Positions 1 to 8,568 of a DNA stretch of 64,000 nucleotides are shown here, in pieces (within the stretch, counting starts at the first letter, position 1; every line of letters starts with the position of its first letter). Source of the stretch: UBA4782 sp034429195 (GTDB lineage: Bacteria > Chloroflexota > Anaerolineae > Anaerolineales > Anaerolineaceae). The position numbers were made by a program, and so were the translations under genes. Below the pieces are notes generated by a model. That model saw nothing but the letters and a program-made list of their open reading frames with translations, was not told where the DNA came from and searched no databases. The DNA lies in contig DAOUGQ010000016.1 of the NCBI GenBank assembly GCA_034429195.1, positions 285,793 to 349,792 of the forward strand, written 5' to 3'.

Positions 1-707
1 TAGACGACCACATAAGCAATACCGTTATCCAGCATTTTCGCAGAAGCGCTGGGGACGGTGATCTTGGCACGAGTGATGACCACATCAAAAGTTTCATCGG
101 TTGCTTTGCGGTAAATGGTCAGTTTGACTACGGTACCTTCTTCACCAAGGATGCTTTTTAATGCCACATCCCCGGGGATGCCGGTTTGATCTTTTCCATC
201 GATCGCAATGACCTGGTCACCTGTTCGCAAGTCTGCTGCTTCAGCAGGGCTGCCAGGCATGGTGCTCATGATGGTGACATAATCCTGTGTGGTATCCACC
301 CAGGCGCCAATACCGGAATATTCCTTCCCTGCCAGATCTTCGCTGGCAGTCTGGTATTCTTCTGGCGTCATGTAAGATGAATGTTCATCGCCCAGGCCTT
401 CCATCATTCCGCGAATAGCACCCTGCATAAGCTTCTTGTCATCGACTGGTTGGTCGATATAGTAGTTATGTACCAGATCCCAGGCTTCCCAAAATGGCGA
501 GAACAGGGTTTCTGTATTTGCTGGAGTTGCAGTTGCTTCTCCCTCTTGAACAGGTGTTTCCCCTGTAACCGGCTTTTCTGATACCTGTGTGGTGGTTGCC
601 CACGGATTGCCTGGTAGGACCCAACCGACAATAAGCCCGCCTGAAAATGCACCAGCAAGCAGAATGAGTCCAATTACACTAAACAAAAGAATGCGAGACG
701 CTTTCAT
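1..707 (-). CDS. S41 family C-terminal processing peptidase, N-terminal part (runs off window)
   Basis: This gene is cut by the left window edge; about 235 codons from ATG at 707 are present. The protein starts with one membrane-spanning signal anchor (about residues 5-31). A Thr/Pro-rich linker and a helical segment containing GMMEGLGDEHSSYM, the typical N-terminal region of CtpA/CtpB-type proteases, follow. A PDZ domain comes next (about 115-200), with STMPGSPAEAADLRTGDQV as its carboxylate-binding segment. The Ser-Lys catalytic domain lies outside the window. Family members cleave exported or membrane proteins at the outer face of the membrane. The SD-like AGGAG before the ATG supports this start. 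The family is firm; substrate and orthology are not. Confidence 0.9.
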   Translation of the reverse strand, partial: MKASRILLFSVIGLILLAGAFSGGLIVGWVLPGNPWATTTQVSEKPVTGETPVQEGEATATPANTETLFSPFWEAWDLVHNYYIDQPVDDKKLMQGAIRGMMEGLGDEHSSYMTPEEYQTASEDLAGKEYSGIGAWVDTTQDYVTIMSTMPGSPAEAADLRTGDQVIAIDGKDQTGIPGDVALKSILGEEGTVVKLTIYRKATDETFDVVITRAKITVPSASAKMLDNGIAYVVV

Positions 708-790
708 CGGTCAACTCCTTATCCGCCGATTTTAATATGAGATCAAGTTTACTCTAAATTCCTGTGAGTATGTTGAGAAAGTATTCAAAA

Positions 791-1432
791 TCACCTTAGC
801 AGAGAATCAAGCACTTTTGGTAGATCAGTAATCGTAGCAATACAAGCGTTGGCGACCGTATGATTGGTGCAGGAATGAGGTTTAATGGTGTAGAAACCCA
901 ATTCCCTGGCTGCTGCCAGGTTTTCATCGTAATCATCCACCAGGATGCAGTGTCGGTAATCTGTTTCACCGGCTTTTTTCAAAGCAATCTCGAATGCTTC
1001 AACATCCGGTTTACAGTGAGGATAGACATCGAGGATGTCAATAATATCTTCAAAACAATCTTCCAGCCCCAACACCTGCAGGGTACGTTGTGCATGCCCG
1101 CGGTCAGCATTGGTGAAGATCACCTTTTTATGGGGATAGCTGAGTAGAATTTCTCTCAATTGGGGATTCGGCTCGAGATAATCTTTCAATGAGATATTAT
1201 GGACAAAATTGAGGTATTGGTGAACATCAATTCCATACAAAGTGTGAAGACCTCTCAACGTGGTGCCGTAGGTTTTGAAAAGCTTTTCGCGAGTAGGAAG
1301 AGCTTCTTCTGATGGGATGCCAATCACTTCATGAATGTATTGGTCGATGCGCACACCGATCGCCTGCCAAACGCCGCTACCAGGCGGATACAGAGTATCA
1401 TCCAGGTCAAAGAATAATGTTGAATATTTCAT
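791..1432 (-). CDS. HAD-superfamily pyrimidine 5'-nucleotidase-like phosphatase
   Basis: The protein has about 213 residues and carries the HAD motif I FFDLDDTLYPP at residues 7-17, with Asp nucleophile and acid/base. Motif II is the IFTNAD region, motif III the Lys in CKPDVEAF, and motif IV is LVDDYDENL. The cap sequence and the LYPPGSGVW start resemble the SDT1/PHM8-type pyrimidine 5'-nucleotidase subgroup, which dephosphorylates UMP, CMP or similar. The open frame continues upstream to 1528, but that would run into the divergent moeB gene. The ATG at 1432 starts exactly where the conserved domain begins, so I chose it. Substrate specificity is inferred from family resemblance only. Confidence 0.8.
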   Translation of the reverse strand: MKYSTLFFDLDDTLYPPGSGVWQAIGVRIDQYIHEVIGIPSEEALPTREKLFKTYGTTLRGLHTLYGIDVHQYLNFVHNISLKDYLEPNPQLREILLSYPHKKVIFTNADRGHAQRTLQVLGLEDCFEDIIDILDVYPHCKPDVEAFEIALKKAGETDYRHCILVDDYDENLAAARELGFYTIKPHSCTNHTVANACIATITDLPKVLDSLLR

Positions 1433-1507
1433 AGGATGAAGTATACCCGATGCTGGTTTGCCAGTGAACAGGTTTTTTGGTATGATTTTTAGCGCAGGAG
1501 TGCTAAT

Positions 1508-2659
1508 ATGAGCCAGAATCTTTCTCAAGATGAGCTTTTTCGTTATTCACGGCACCTGATGCTGCCTGAAGTTGGGCTTGCTGGTCAGGAAAAATTGAAG
1601 AGGTCTTCTGCGTTAATCGTTGGGACTGGCGGGCTGGGATCACCGATCTCGCTCTACCTGGCAGCAGCCGGTGTGGGACGGCTTGGGCTGGTGGATTACG
1701 ATAAAGTGGAAATCTCTAACCTGCAAAGGCAGATCGTGCATACCACTTCTACCCTGGGGGTGACAAAGGTCGAAAGTGCAAAAAAGCATTTAAGTGATCT
1801 GAATCCGACCATCGAGGTAATCCCATTCAATACTGCATTGACTTCTTCTAATATTGATGAAATAGCCAATAGCTATGATGTCATTGTGGATGGGACAGAT
1901 AACTTGACAACCCGCTATTTGCTGAATGATTACGCCGGGTTGCATGGCAAACCGTATGTGTACGGTTCAATCTTCCGGTTTGAGGGGCAGGTGAGCGTCT
2001 TCGATGCCAACAAAGGCGCCTGCTACCGCTGCCTTTTCCCGGAACCACCACCCCCAGAATTGCTTCCTTCCTGTTCAGATGCGGGCGTGATGGGTGTACT
2101 GCCTGGCATTGTTGGCTGCATGGAAGCCAACGAAACGATTAAATTACTGTTGGGTATTGGTGAACCACTGATCAATCGGATGGTATTGTTCGATGCTCTC
2201 GAAATGCAGTTTACAGAAATTCATCTCAAGAAAAATTCCTCGTGCCCGTTGTGTGGTGAACATCCTGTCATTCATGACCTGGTGGATTATGAGCAATTCT
2301 GCGGCGCTCCTTACCGTCGCACCAATCGACAGGAAAGTTTTTCGGATTGTATTTCTCCAAAAGAACTATCAATAATTTTAAATGAAAAGAAAGATGTTTT
2401 ACTCATCGATGTGCGAAACCCGGTTGAAAGCCAGGTGTCTAGCCTACCAGGTGCCATTGTCATTCCATTGGAGATGTTATCTTCCCGCATGCAAGATATT
2501 CCTCATGACCAACCCATTGTGGTCTTTTGCCGTACGGGGGGGCGGTCTCAAACTGCCGTGGGATTAATGCGGCAGGCAGGGTTTACCAATGTGCGCAGCC
2601 TGCAGGGCGGTATCAATGCCTGGGTGTGTCAGGTGGATCTTTCGATGAGGCAGTATTAA
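1508..2659 (+). CDS. moeB: ThiF/MoeB-family adenylyltransferase with C-terminal rhodanese domain
   Basis: An E1-like sulfur-carrier activating enzyme of 383 residues. The ATP-binding loop GTGGLGS is at 39-45 and is followed by LVDYDKVEISNLQRQ. Zinc-ligand pairs are CYRC and CPLC. A rhodanese domain (about 285-380) has active-site loop FCRTGGRS. The enzyme adenylates the C-terminal Gly-Gly of a MoaD/ThiS-type carrier, and the rhodanese part delivers sulfur. This supports molybdopterin or tungstopterin, thiamine or thio-amino-acid synthesis. A MoaD-like carrier ending in GG is at 52224-52502 next to two tungsten-type AORs, a plausible client. The AGGAG SD lies 8 nt before the ATG, and TATGAT upstream could be its -10. 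It is called moeB/moeZ by architecture; ThiF remains possible. Confidence 0.85.
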   Translation: MSQNLSQDELFRYSRHLMLPEVGLAGQEKLKRSSALIVGTGGLGSPISLYLAAAGVGRLGLVDYDKVEISNLQRQIVHTTSTLGVTKVESAKKHLSDLNPTIEVIPFNTALTSSNIDEIANSYDVIVDGTDNLTTRYLLNDYAGLHGKPYVYGSIFRFEGQVSVFDANKGACYRCLFPEPPPPELLPSCSDAGVMGVLPGIVGCMEANETIKLLLGIGEPLINRMVLFDALEMQFTEIHLKKNSSCPLCGEHPVIHDLVDYEQFCGAPYRRTNRQESFSDCISPKELSIILNEKKDVLLIDVRNPVESQVSSLPGAIVIPLEMLSSRMQDIPHDQPIVVFCRTGGRSQTAVGLMRQAGFTNVRSLQGGINAWVCQVDLSMRQY

Positions 2660-2667
2660 GAATAATC

Positions 2668-3531
2668 ATGAATATTAAAAAGAGTTTATTCATTATTTTA
2701 TTGATTTGGTCGCTTACCATTATGGGTAGTTGTACTGCTGCTCCAACGCAGCCTGTAACGGCTGAAAGCATCAAAGAAAGGCAGGCATCCCCGGCATCCA
2801 GTTCAATACCAAATGTAACAGTAACAGTTTTGATACCTACCGAGATACTACCCACTGCCACGGCTACTGTCATTGCCCCAACTGTTGCAACCCTGGTAAA
2901 CGAAACTATCGAATCTCCAGCAGATTCTACAGCATATACGATCCAATTAGAAAAGGTAAAAATGGATGGGGATGCATCCTACGCAGAGCCATTCAACACC
3001 CTGATACAGGCTTTGATGGATGCTGAACAAAAAACCTTTTTAGATGGGATTGCAGATATTGAAGAGTGGCGGTCTGCCAATATGCCGGATATCCGCTCGA
3101 CATTGGATAATGCAGTCACAATTACTTATAATGATCACTCACTGGTCAGTGTTCATTTCGAATTCTTCACCTATACTGCTGGAGCTGCACATCCATTTTC
3201 ATATTCGAAAACCTTGACTTATGACATGAATACCCGGCAAGTAGTGGGATTGGAGCAATTATTTACTTCGGGTAGTGATTGGATGAATGCTATCAGCAGC
3301 TACTGCATTAATGATCTGACAGCGAGAGGAGTGTACGAATTTCCCGAAGGGGCAATCCCCACATCGGAAAACTATTCGCGCTGGTCGATCACCCCGGATG
3401 GACTGGTTATCTATTTCGATCCTTATCAGGTGGCGGCGTATGCAGCAGGATCGCAACAGGTGACGATCCCTTATATGTCTCTTGCTGACTATATTGCTTC
3501 ACCCGGGCTGATTGCTCATCTTGTTCCATAG
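2668..3531 (+). CDS. lipoprotein with DUF3298/RsiV-like domain
   Basis: An exported lipoprotein of 287 residues. The signal peptide ends in the lipobox MGSC (Cys about 22). A Thr/Ala/Pro-rich linker (about 25-90) follows, then a globular domain. The domain's pattern (YNDHSLVSVHFEFFTYTAGAAHP, followed later by a QQVTIPY beta strand) resembles DUF3298/DUF4163, as in RsiV and PdaC peptidoglycan-associated proteins. It starts 8 nt after the moeB stop and is probably co-transcribed, though a functional link is not apparent. I rejected the upstream in-frame start at 2527 because it lies inside moeB and gives no signal peptide. Its ligand is unknown. Confidence 0.75.
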   Translation: MNIKKSLFIILLIWSLTIMGSCTAAPTQPVTAESIKERQASPASSSIPNVTVTVLIPTEILPTATATVIAPTVATLVNETIESPADSTAYTIQLEKVKMDGDASYAEPFNTLIQALMDAEQKTFLDGIADIEEWRSANMPDIRSTLDNAVTITYNDHSLVSVHFEFFTYTAGAAHPFSYSKTLTYDMNTRQVVGLEQLFTSGSDWMNAISSYCINDLTARGVYEFPEGAIPTSENYSRWSITPDGLVIYFDPYQVAAYAAGSQQVTIPYMSLADYIASPGLIAHLVP

Positions 3532-3554
3532 GGTTAATATGTTTACGAAATAGA

Positions 3555-4415
3555 ATGATGTCCTCTACTAACTCTAAAGTATTACTGGCAGTTCTTGCGC
3601 ATCCGGATGATGAAACTTTCGGAATGGGTGGTACACTGGCGTGGTATGCCCGGCAGGGTGTAGAGGTGCATCTGGTGTGTGCCACCCGCGGTGAAGTTGG
3701 TGAGATGGACCCACAGTATCTGGTGGGTTTTTCTTCTGTGGGCGAACGGCGAGAATCAGAGTTGTGCTGTGCAGCGGATGTATTGGGGCTGAGGGCGGTA
3801 CATTTTCTGGATTATCGCGATTCAGGGATGCCTGGATCACCTGATAATCAACATCCCCAGGCGTTGGCAGCCCAACCGGTGGAGCAGGTGGCAGAAAAAG
3901 TTGCTCAATGGATACGAGTGCTCAAACCTCAGGTAGTGCTGACATTCGATCCAGTGGGAGGGTACTATCACCCGGACCATATTGCCATTCACAATGCCAC
4001 GATATTAGCTGTGAAGCTGGCAGAGAAGTCAGAACCGGGAGAGCAAGGTTTACCCGGATATCATGTGAAAAAGCTGTATTTCCATACCATGCCAAAAGGT
4101 TTTCTCAAAATGGGGGTGTGGTTATTAAAATTGTCTGGCAAGGACCCAACCCAATTTGGAACAAACAAGGATATTAACCTCGAAGCCATTGCCAAAGTGA
4201 GTTTTCCCACCCATGCGGTGATCCGCTATACACCAGTGGCAAAACTGCGTGATCAGGCTTCTGCTTGCCATGAATCACAGGGCGGGAAACAGAGGACAGG
4301 TGGGCTATTGGGGTTTATCCTGCGGTTGATCAATTCAAAAGATACATTTATGCGAGCTTATCCCGAAGTTACATCTCGAAGGATCGAGAGGGATCTCTTT
4401 GAGGGTGTGAAGTGA
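3555..4415 (+). CDS. PIG-L family deacetylase (LmbE-like)
   Basis: A zinc-dependent N-deacetylase of 286 residues. The family motif AHPDDE at 15-20 (His, Asp, Asp) and the later HPDH in GGYYHPDHIAIH supply the zinc ligands and catalytic residues. Known members remove acetyl groups from GlcNAc-linked compounds, such as GlcNAc-phosphatidylinositol, mycothiol or bacillithiol precursors, or teicoplanin. No thiol-biosynthesis partner is visible here, so the substrate cannot be assigned. The gene follows the lipoprotein by 23 nt and may share its transcript. A hairpin at 4434-4454 ends the unit. Confidence 0.85.
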   Translation: MMSSTNSKVLLAVLAHPDDETFGMGGTLAWYARQGVEVHLVCATRGEVGEMDPQYLVGFSSVGERRESELCCAADVLGLRAVHFLDYRDSGMPGSPDNQHPQALAAQPVEQVAEKVAQWIRVLKPQVVLTFDPVGGYYHPDHIAIHNATILAVKLAEKSEPGEQGLPGYHVKKLYFHTMPKGFLKMGVWLLKLSGKDPTQFGTNKDINLEAIAKVSFPTHAVIRYTPVAKLRDQASACHESQGGKQRTGGLLGFILRLINSKDTFMRAYPEVTSRRIERDLFEGVK

Positions 4416-4433
4416 CCTTTCCCTGACATCAGA

Positions 4434-4456
4434 AATCCCTGAAAAAGAGGGATTTT
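4434..4456 (+). terminator. rho-independent terminator
   Basis: AATCCCT and AGGGATT form a perfect 7-bp stem around the loop GAAAAAG, followed by TT. It lies 18 nt after the PIG-L stop. The T-run is short, so termination may be incomplete. Confidence 0.6.
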
Positions 4457-4541
4457 CATGATGGGTAAGTATTAAAATTTGACCATTGCAATTTCCTTAG
4501 CAAAGAATATATAAATATATACTCGTTAAGCGGAGAGAAAA

Positions 4542-4955
4542 ATGAGCCAATCCAAAGTTGGTCATATTGTGATAAATATTCATCCGAAAAATATGCAGTT
4601 CTACAAAGACCTTTTTGCATACCTGGGATGGGAAGTTGTTCGTGATCAGCCCGAAAAATTTGGGGCGAGAGATCGTCAGGGAAGTAGTGTATGGTTTGTT
4701 TGCCCAGCTAAAGAAGTGAATAATGATTATGATGGTCCTGGCATGAATCACCTGGCGGTACTTACTGATACACAACAGGATGTGGATAAAGCCTGTGAAT
4801 ATTTACGCAGGCATAATGTTAAGCTATTATTTGATACACCCCGTCACCGACCAGAATTTTGCCATATTCCAAACCAGACATATTACCAGGTTATGTTTGA
4901 ATCGCCGGATAAAGTCCTTCTGGAGATTTACTACAAAGGTCCCATTGCAGGTTAA
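4542..4955 (+). CDS. VOC (glyoxalase/bleomycin-resistance fold) protein
   Basis: A single-domain protein of 137 residues starting SKVGHIVINIHPKNMQFYKDL, the first beta-alpha unit of the vicinal-oxygen-chelate fold. Candidate metal ligands are His in VGHIVI, His in GMNHLAVL and the terminal Glu in VLLEIYY, in the spacing seen in glyoxalases. The family includes glyoxalase I, dioxygenases, methylmalonyl-CoA epimerase and antibiotic-binding proteins. The sequence does not say which reaction applies. A purine-rich SD (GCGGAGAG) sits upstream, with TATACT further up as a possible -10. It appears monocistronic. Confidence 0.75.
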   Translation: MSQSKVGHIVINIHPKNMQFYKDLFAYLGWEVVRDQPEKFGARDRQGSSVWFVCPAKEVNNDYDGPGMNHLAVLTDTQQDVDKACEYLRRHNVKLLFDTPRHRPEFCHIPNQTYYQVMFESPDKVLLEIYYKGPIAG

Positions 4956-5225
4956 TTACACAGCAATCCCCCAGAATTTTTACATCAGCCTTTTTTCCTC
5001 TATTTTCAATTATTTAAGGAAATGGAGGGGAGAATCTTTTTGTGATTTTCGTGGTGATCGATTTTTTCGGGTTTAGTTTTTACGATACCAGCAATAAAGG
5101 ATTTACCACAAAGGACTTAAGGGCTTCTTCACCTGGTTTGGAATAGGGGATACCATCTCAAACAAACCATCGATTGGAATTCCTCCTGCAACGAACCTTT
5201 ACAATGCTGTCATTGGGAGTTAACC

Positions 5226-5271
5226 GAAGCTGTATTAGCTTCCAGGCTTCCGAACTGTAAAAACTTCGGAA
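5226..5271 (+). other. two tandem stem-loops
   Basis: GAAGCT/AGCTTC (6 bp, 5-nt loop) at 5226-5242 is followed 5 nt later by TTCCGAA/TTCGGAA (7 bp, 10-nt loop) at 5248-5271. No T-run follows, so these are not simple terminators. They lie upstream of the -10 box at 5344, so they would not be in the transcript from that promoter. Confidence 0.4.
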
Positions 5272-5343
5272 ATCGGGTTGTCACCTGTAAATAATCCCCG
5301 AAAAAAGACTGATATTTTGATCAATCCATCTTCCAAGTTTCTG

Positions 5344-5349
5344 TATAAT
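5344..5349 (+). promoter_or_regulatory. -10 box for the amidohydrolase gene
   Basis: TATAAT preceded by CTG. It is followed by a leader of about 45 nt with a GAGAGG ribosome site just before the ATG at 5400. No -35 hexamer sits at standard spacing; the nearest candidate, TTGATC at 5317, is 21 nt away. Confidence 0.55.
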
Positions 5350-5399
5350 AGGAGGGTAATTATCTCGTTCACCATAATAGATTTCATTGAGAGGTTTTC

Positions 5400-6722
5400 A
5401 TGTCATTCCTTATTTTGCCTGAATGGATCATTGCTCGTGCTGGTGCACCTCCTTTGCAACATTGGGGCGTGCGTGTTGTGGATGATGTGATCGATGATGT
5501 TGCTCCTGCATATGTTCTGATGGACCGCTACCCAAAGGATGAAACCTGGCTGGCACCCGGAGAAATACTTTCTCCCGGATTTGTGAACACCCACAGTCAT
5601 TTGTATGGTGTACTGGCGCATGGCATCCCTATGACTAAAGCGCCCTCTGATTTTTGGGCTTTCCTGGAAGAGTTCTGGTGGCCATTGGTAGAAAATGCAC
5701 TCGATTCTGCCATGATCGATGCAGCTACCGACCTCCGTTGTGCAGATATGTTAAAAAGTGGAGTAACCACATTTTATGATTGTACCGAAGCGCCGAATGC
5801 TTTACCGGGCTGCCTGTTCTCGCAAGCTGAAGTAGTGAAGAAATGGGGCATGCGGGCGATCCTGTCTTTTGAAGCCACGGAACGTATAAGTAGGGAAAAT
5901 GGGCTGCTGGGATTGAAAGAGAATGCTGATTTTACAGATGCCTGCAAGAAAGAAAAGGGGTTGGTGCAGGGATTAATCTGTCACCATACAACCTTCACCT
6001 GCTCAGAGGAGTTTATCCTTAAAGCGTTTGCTCTGGCTCAAGAGCGTGATGTGCTATTGCATGCGCACGTTTCTGAAGGTACCTATGAACCTGAATACAT
6101 GCTTAGAACGAAGGGCATGCGAACCATTGAGTACTATGACAAGCTGGGGATCGCTGGTAGGAGCTTCCTGGCATCACAATGTGTGCAGTTAAGCCCTGCA
6201 GAGATTGAAATCATCGCTACAAAAGGTGTTCACACCAGCCACATGCCATTGTCGAATTGCGAAGTGGGTGGCGGGATCGCTCCCATTCCGGAATTGATTA
6301 AAGCAAAAGCAACGGTTGGGTTGGGAACAGATGGTTACATTGACGATTACTTTGAAGTTATGAGAGGTGCTTTCTTGATCCACAAAGCACACCAGCAGAA
6401 TCCACAGGTGATGCCCGCTAATCTGGTGTGGTATATGGCAACAGAAGGCGGGGCAAAGGTTCTCAACCTGGAACATGTTGGCAGAATTGAGAAAGGTTGG
6501 AAAGCTGATCTGCAACTCATTAAAGATGATGTTCCCACCCCTATTGAAGCACATAATCTATATGATCAAATGCTGCTGTATCGTGGCGCAAAGGATGTAC
6601 AGTCTGTCTGGGTGAATGGTCAGTTAAGGGTCAGTAATGGCGAAGTGCTGGGCGCTGATTGGGATACATTAAAGGCACATACACGCGAAGCAGCCTGCCG
6701 TCTGTGGGCAAAAGCACGGTAG
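5400..6722 (+). CDS. metal-dependent amidohydrolase (SsnA/chlorohydrolase-like)
   Basis: An amidohydrolase-superfamily enzyme of 440 residues. The metal motif is NTHSH (about 62-66). The barrel histidines include HAHVSEG, and the late aspartate is in GLGTDGYIDD. Relatives deaminate or dechlorinate cyclic nitrogen compounds (guanine, cytosine, S-adenosylhomocysteine, triazines). SsnA occurs in enteric purine/ureide degradation clusters. That is suggestive because a hydantoinase and a YgeW-like carbamoyltransferase lie at 55-60 kb, but the genes are far apart here. The GAGAGG SD supports the start. The next gene, a response regulator, starts 48 nt downstream and may be co-transcribed. Confidence 0.8.
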   Translation: MSFLILPEWIIARAGAPPLQHWGVRVVDDVIDDVAPAYVLMDRYPKDETWLAPGEILSPGFVNTHSHLYGVLAHGIPMTKAPSDFWAFLEEFWWPLVENALDSAMIDAATDLRCADMLKSGVTTFYDCTEAPNALPGCLFSQAEVVKKWGMRAILSFEATERISRENGLLGLKENADFTDACKKEKGLVQGLICHHTTFTCSEEFILKAFALAQERDVLLHAHVSEGTYEPEYMLRTKGMRTIEYYDKLGIAGRSFLASQCVQLSPAEIEIIATKGVHTSHMPLSNCEVGGGIAPIPELIKAKATVGLGTDGYIDDYFEVMRGAFLIHKAHQQNPQVMPANLVWYMATEGGAKVLNLEHVGRIEKGWKADLQLIKDDVPTPIEAHNLYDQMLLYRGAKDVQSVWVNGQLRVSNGEVLGADWDTLKAHTREAACRLWAKAR

Positions 6723-6770
6723 ATGATCAGAAGAAAATGATTTTGTAATTAAATTTAGCAAGGAAATAGT

Positions 6771-7556
6771 ATGACACATGAAGATCGGATTTTGATTCTG
6801 GAAGATGATGTATATGCCCGTGATATGATGGCACTACTGCTGCGACGAGATTGGCGTACGCAAGTTATTGCCGAAATTGGCTCAATGAGTCAGTTGAAAT
6901 CTGTGATATGCGAATCACCGGTTGACTTGATCCTGATGGATACGGAACATCCTGATCATCTTGAGTGGGTACGCGATGTAAAAAAAGAATTAGAAAACGT
7001 ACCACATAAACCTGGGATACTTTGTGTTGGAACGCGTGCACAGAAGTTACTTACTACGCAAATCATCCAGCCACTTTTTCGCGGATATATCCTCAAAGGT
7101 GAAATTGGGTATTCGCTTTCATGGGCAGTCACTTTGGCAGCCAGTGGAACGTGGGTTGTGACTCCCAGTGTGGAATACGCTACCGACAGCAACTGGTTAC
7201 CTCCAGATGGAAGTCCGGTATTGCTACAGGGTAAAATGGAAGTGTTTGGATTGACACCACAAGAAACAGAGATTGCCAGACTTGCAATTTTATTTAATCT
7301 GCCTAGAAGCAACCTGGCTCATGAACTCAACCGCAGCCCTTATACCATTTACGAATATGTTCATAAGGCGTACGAGAAACTTGCTGTACGCGAGATCTAT
7401 GAACAAGGGATCACACCAGAGGAATACTTTGCAGATGATCCTATGATGCTTAAGTACTTTGGAGAGAAGATCAACCAGTTGTGGACAACTTCGAGAACTT
7501 CGAAAGATCTGGATACACTGGCATTCCATCTTCTCACGATGCCTGAAATCTTATAG
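6771..7556 (+). CDS. response regulator with receiver and LuxR-type DNA-binding region
   Basis: A protein of 261 residues. The N-terminal receiver has an acidic pocket (Glu11, Asp12, Asp13), a likely phosphoacceptor Asp57 in LILMDTEHP, and a Lys in GYILKGE. The C-terminal half contains LTPQETEIARLA and a recognition helix region (SNLAHELNRSPYTIYEYVHK) typical of NarL/LuxR-type helix-turn-helix domains. An extra C-terminal tail of about 45 residues follows. No histidine kinase is adjacent; the nearest is the GAF-PAS kinase at 28165. It sits between the amidohydrolase and an alpha/beta hydrolase on the same strand, and its targets are unknown. Confidence 0.75.
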   Translation: MTHEDRILILEDDVYARDMMALLLRRDWRTQVIAEIGSMSQLKSVICESPVDLILMDTEHPDHLEWVRDVKKELENVPHKPGILCVGTRAQKLLTTQIIQPLFRGYILKGEIGYSLSWAVTLAASGTWVVTPSVEYATDSNWLPPDGSPVLLQGKMEVFGLTPQETEIARLAILFNLPRSNLAHELNRSPYTIYEYVHKAYEKLAVREIYEQGITPEEYFADDPMMLKYFGEKINQLWTTSRTSKDLDTLAFHLLTMPEIL

Positions 7557-7573
7557 ACAACAGGATAAAGCAG

Positions 7574-8395
7574 GTGTTTATGTATGACGCATTTATCAAC
7601 AATGGCAGTCAGAAAATCCATTATTATCGGGCAGGTAATGGCAAGAAGACTATCCTTCTCTTGCATGGTTTTACGGATAATGGATTATGCTGGCCGCGTC
7701 TGGCGGATAGCCTGAAAGACAGATTTGATATCATCATGATGGATGAGCGCGGACATGGTCTGAGCGATGCGCCGGTCAGCGGTTATACCCCTGAATTACA
7801 GGCGGGTGACGTTTCCAGCCTGATCACTCAGCTTCAGGTGGAAAAACCAGTATTGATCGGGCACTCATTGGGAGCAGAAATCGCAGCAGTTACTGCGGCA
7901 CTTTACCCTGACATTGTAGATGCCGTTGTCCTCATTGATCCTCCCTGGTTTGAAAAGGATGTATTGCCAGTTGGAAGGGACATGGAATTGCGGATCGAAA
8001 ATCAGCGGAAGGGGATTGAAGCAAGGCGTGCATCTAGTATTGAACAATTGATATTGTTCTGTGCTTTCGAAAATCCTACCTGGGATGAATGTGAACGAGA
8101 GCCCTGGGCGATTTCCAAACAACAGGTCAGCCCTAACACCGCATCAGGAATTAACGAACCCTGGCCAGACTGGCGGCAGATAGCTGCAAAGATAAAATGC
8201 CCAGTATTGTTGGTATATGCGGATAATGACAAGGGGGGAATCATTACGCCGGAATTGGCAGCAGAAGCATTGGGTTATTGGAAGAACAGCAAGGTTGTGC
8301 ATTTCGCAAATGCAGGGCACTGTGTTCATCGGGAACAATTTGGTCCGTTTCTGACTTCAGTGATCTGGTTTTTGCGAAATATCTGGATGATGTAG
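7574..8395 (+). CDS. alpha/beta hydrolase
   Basis: The canonical alpha/beta-hydrolase fold, with the HGF oxyanion region in LLLHGFTDNG and the nucleophile elbow GHSLGAE (about 97-103). A late Asp lies in VYADND and the catalytic His in AGHCVHRE. The substrate is unspecified (ester, epoxide or C-C bond). The start could be GTG at 7574, with AGGAT 8 nt upstream, or ATG at 7580. It begins 18 nt after the response regulator and is probably co-transcribed. A strong hairpin at 8420-8439 ends the unit. Confidence 0.8.
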   Translation: MFMYDAFINNGSQKIHYYRAGNGKKTILLLHGFTDNGLCWPRLADSLKDRFDIIMMDERGHGLSDAPVSGYTPELQAGDVSSLITQLQVEKPVLIGHSLGAEIAAVTAALYPDIVDAVVLIDPPWFEKDVLPVGRDMELRIENQRKGIEARRASSIEQLILFCAFENPTWDECEREPWAISKQQVSPNTASGINEPWPDWRQIAAKIKCPVLLVYADNDKGGIITPELAAEALGYWKNSKVVHFANAGHCVHREQFGPFLTSVIWFLRNIWMM

Positions 8396-8419
8396 AAAGA
8401 AACCGCTCATCCCTCTAAA

Positions 8420-8439
8420 CCCCGCCCTTATGGGCGGGG
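8420..8439. terminator. bidirectional terminator hairpin between convergent genes
   Basis: CCCCGCCC and GGGCGGGG form a perfect 8-bp GC stem around TTAT. It lies between the plus-strand hydrolase (ends 8395) and the minus-strand asd (ends 8569). The T-tract is poor on both strands. Confidence 0.65.
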
Positions 8440-8568
8440 AAAAGATGGGATAGTGTGAAGCACTTGCAGAGGTGCTACTTTACCGATGAAGTAATTATGT
8501 TTTTTGTGCATACTTAATATTTTTTCTCCCTGCGATTACATAAGGAAATAAAAAAGTTAATTCGCAGG

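Larger units (their letters stand above)
4956..5399. other. 444-base intergenic region before the amidohydrolase
   Basis: I see no convincing coding sequence or tRNA here. It holds two adjacent short hairpins (5226-5242 and 5248-5271) and a TATAAT box at 5344-5349 for the downstream gene. It may contain decayed sequence, but I recognise no relic. Confidence 0.5.

Noticed and set aside
2527..2667. Upstream start for the DUF3298 lipoprotein
   Set aside because: It lies within moeB and would bury the signal peptide and lipobox.
4956..5399. tRNA or decayed gene in the 444-base gap
   Set aside because: No cloverleaf or TTCGANNC-type arm was seen and no frame had a ribosome site or recognisable domain.
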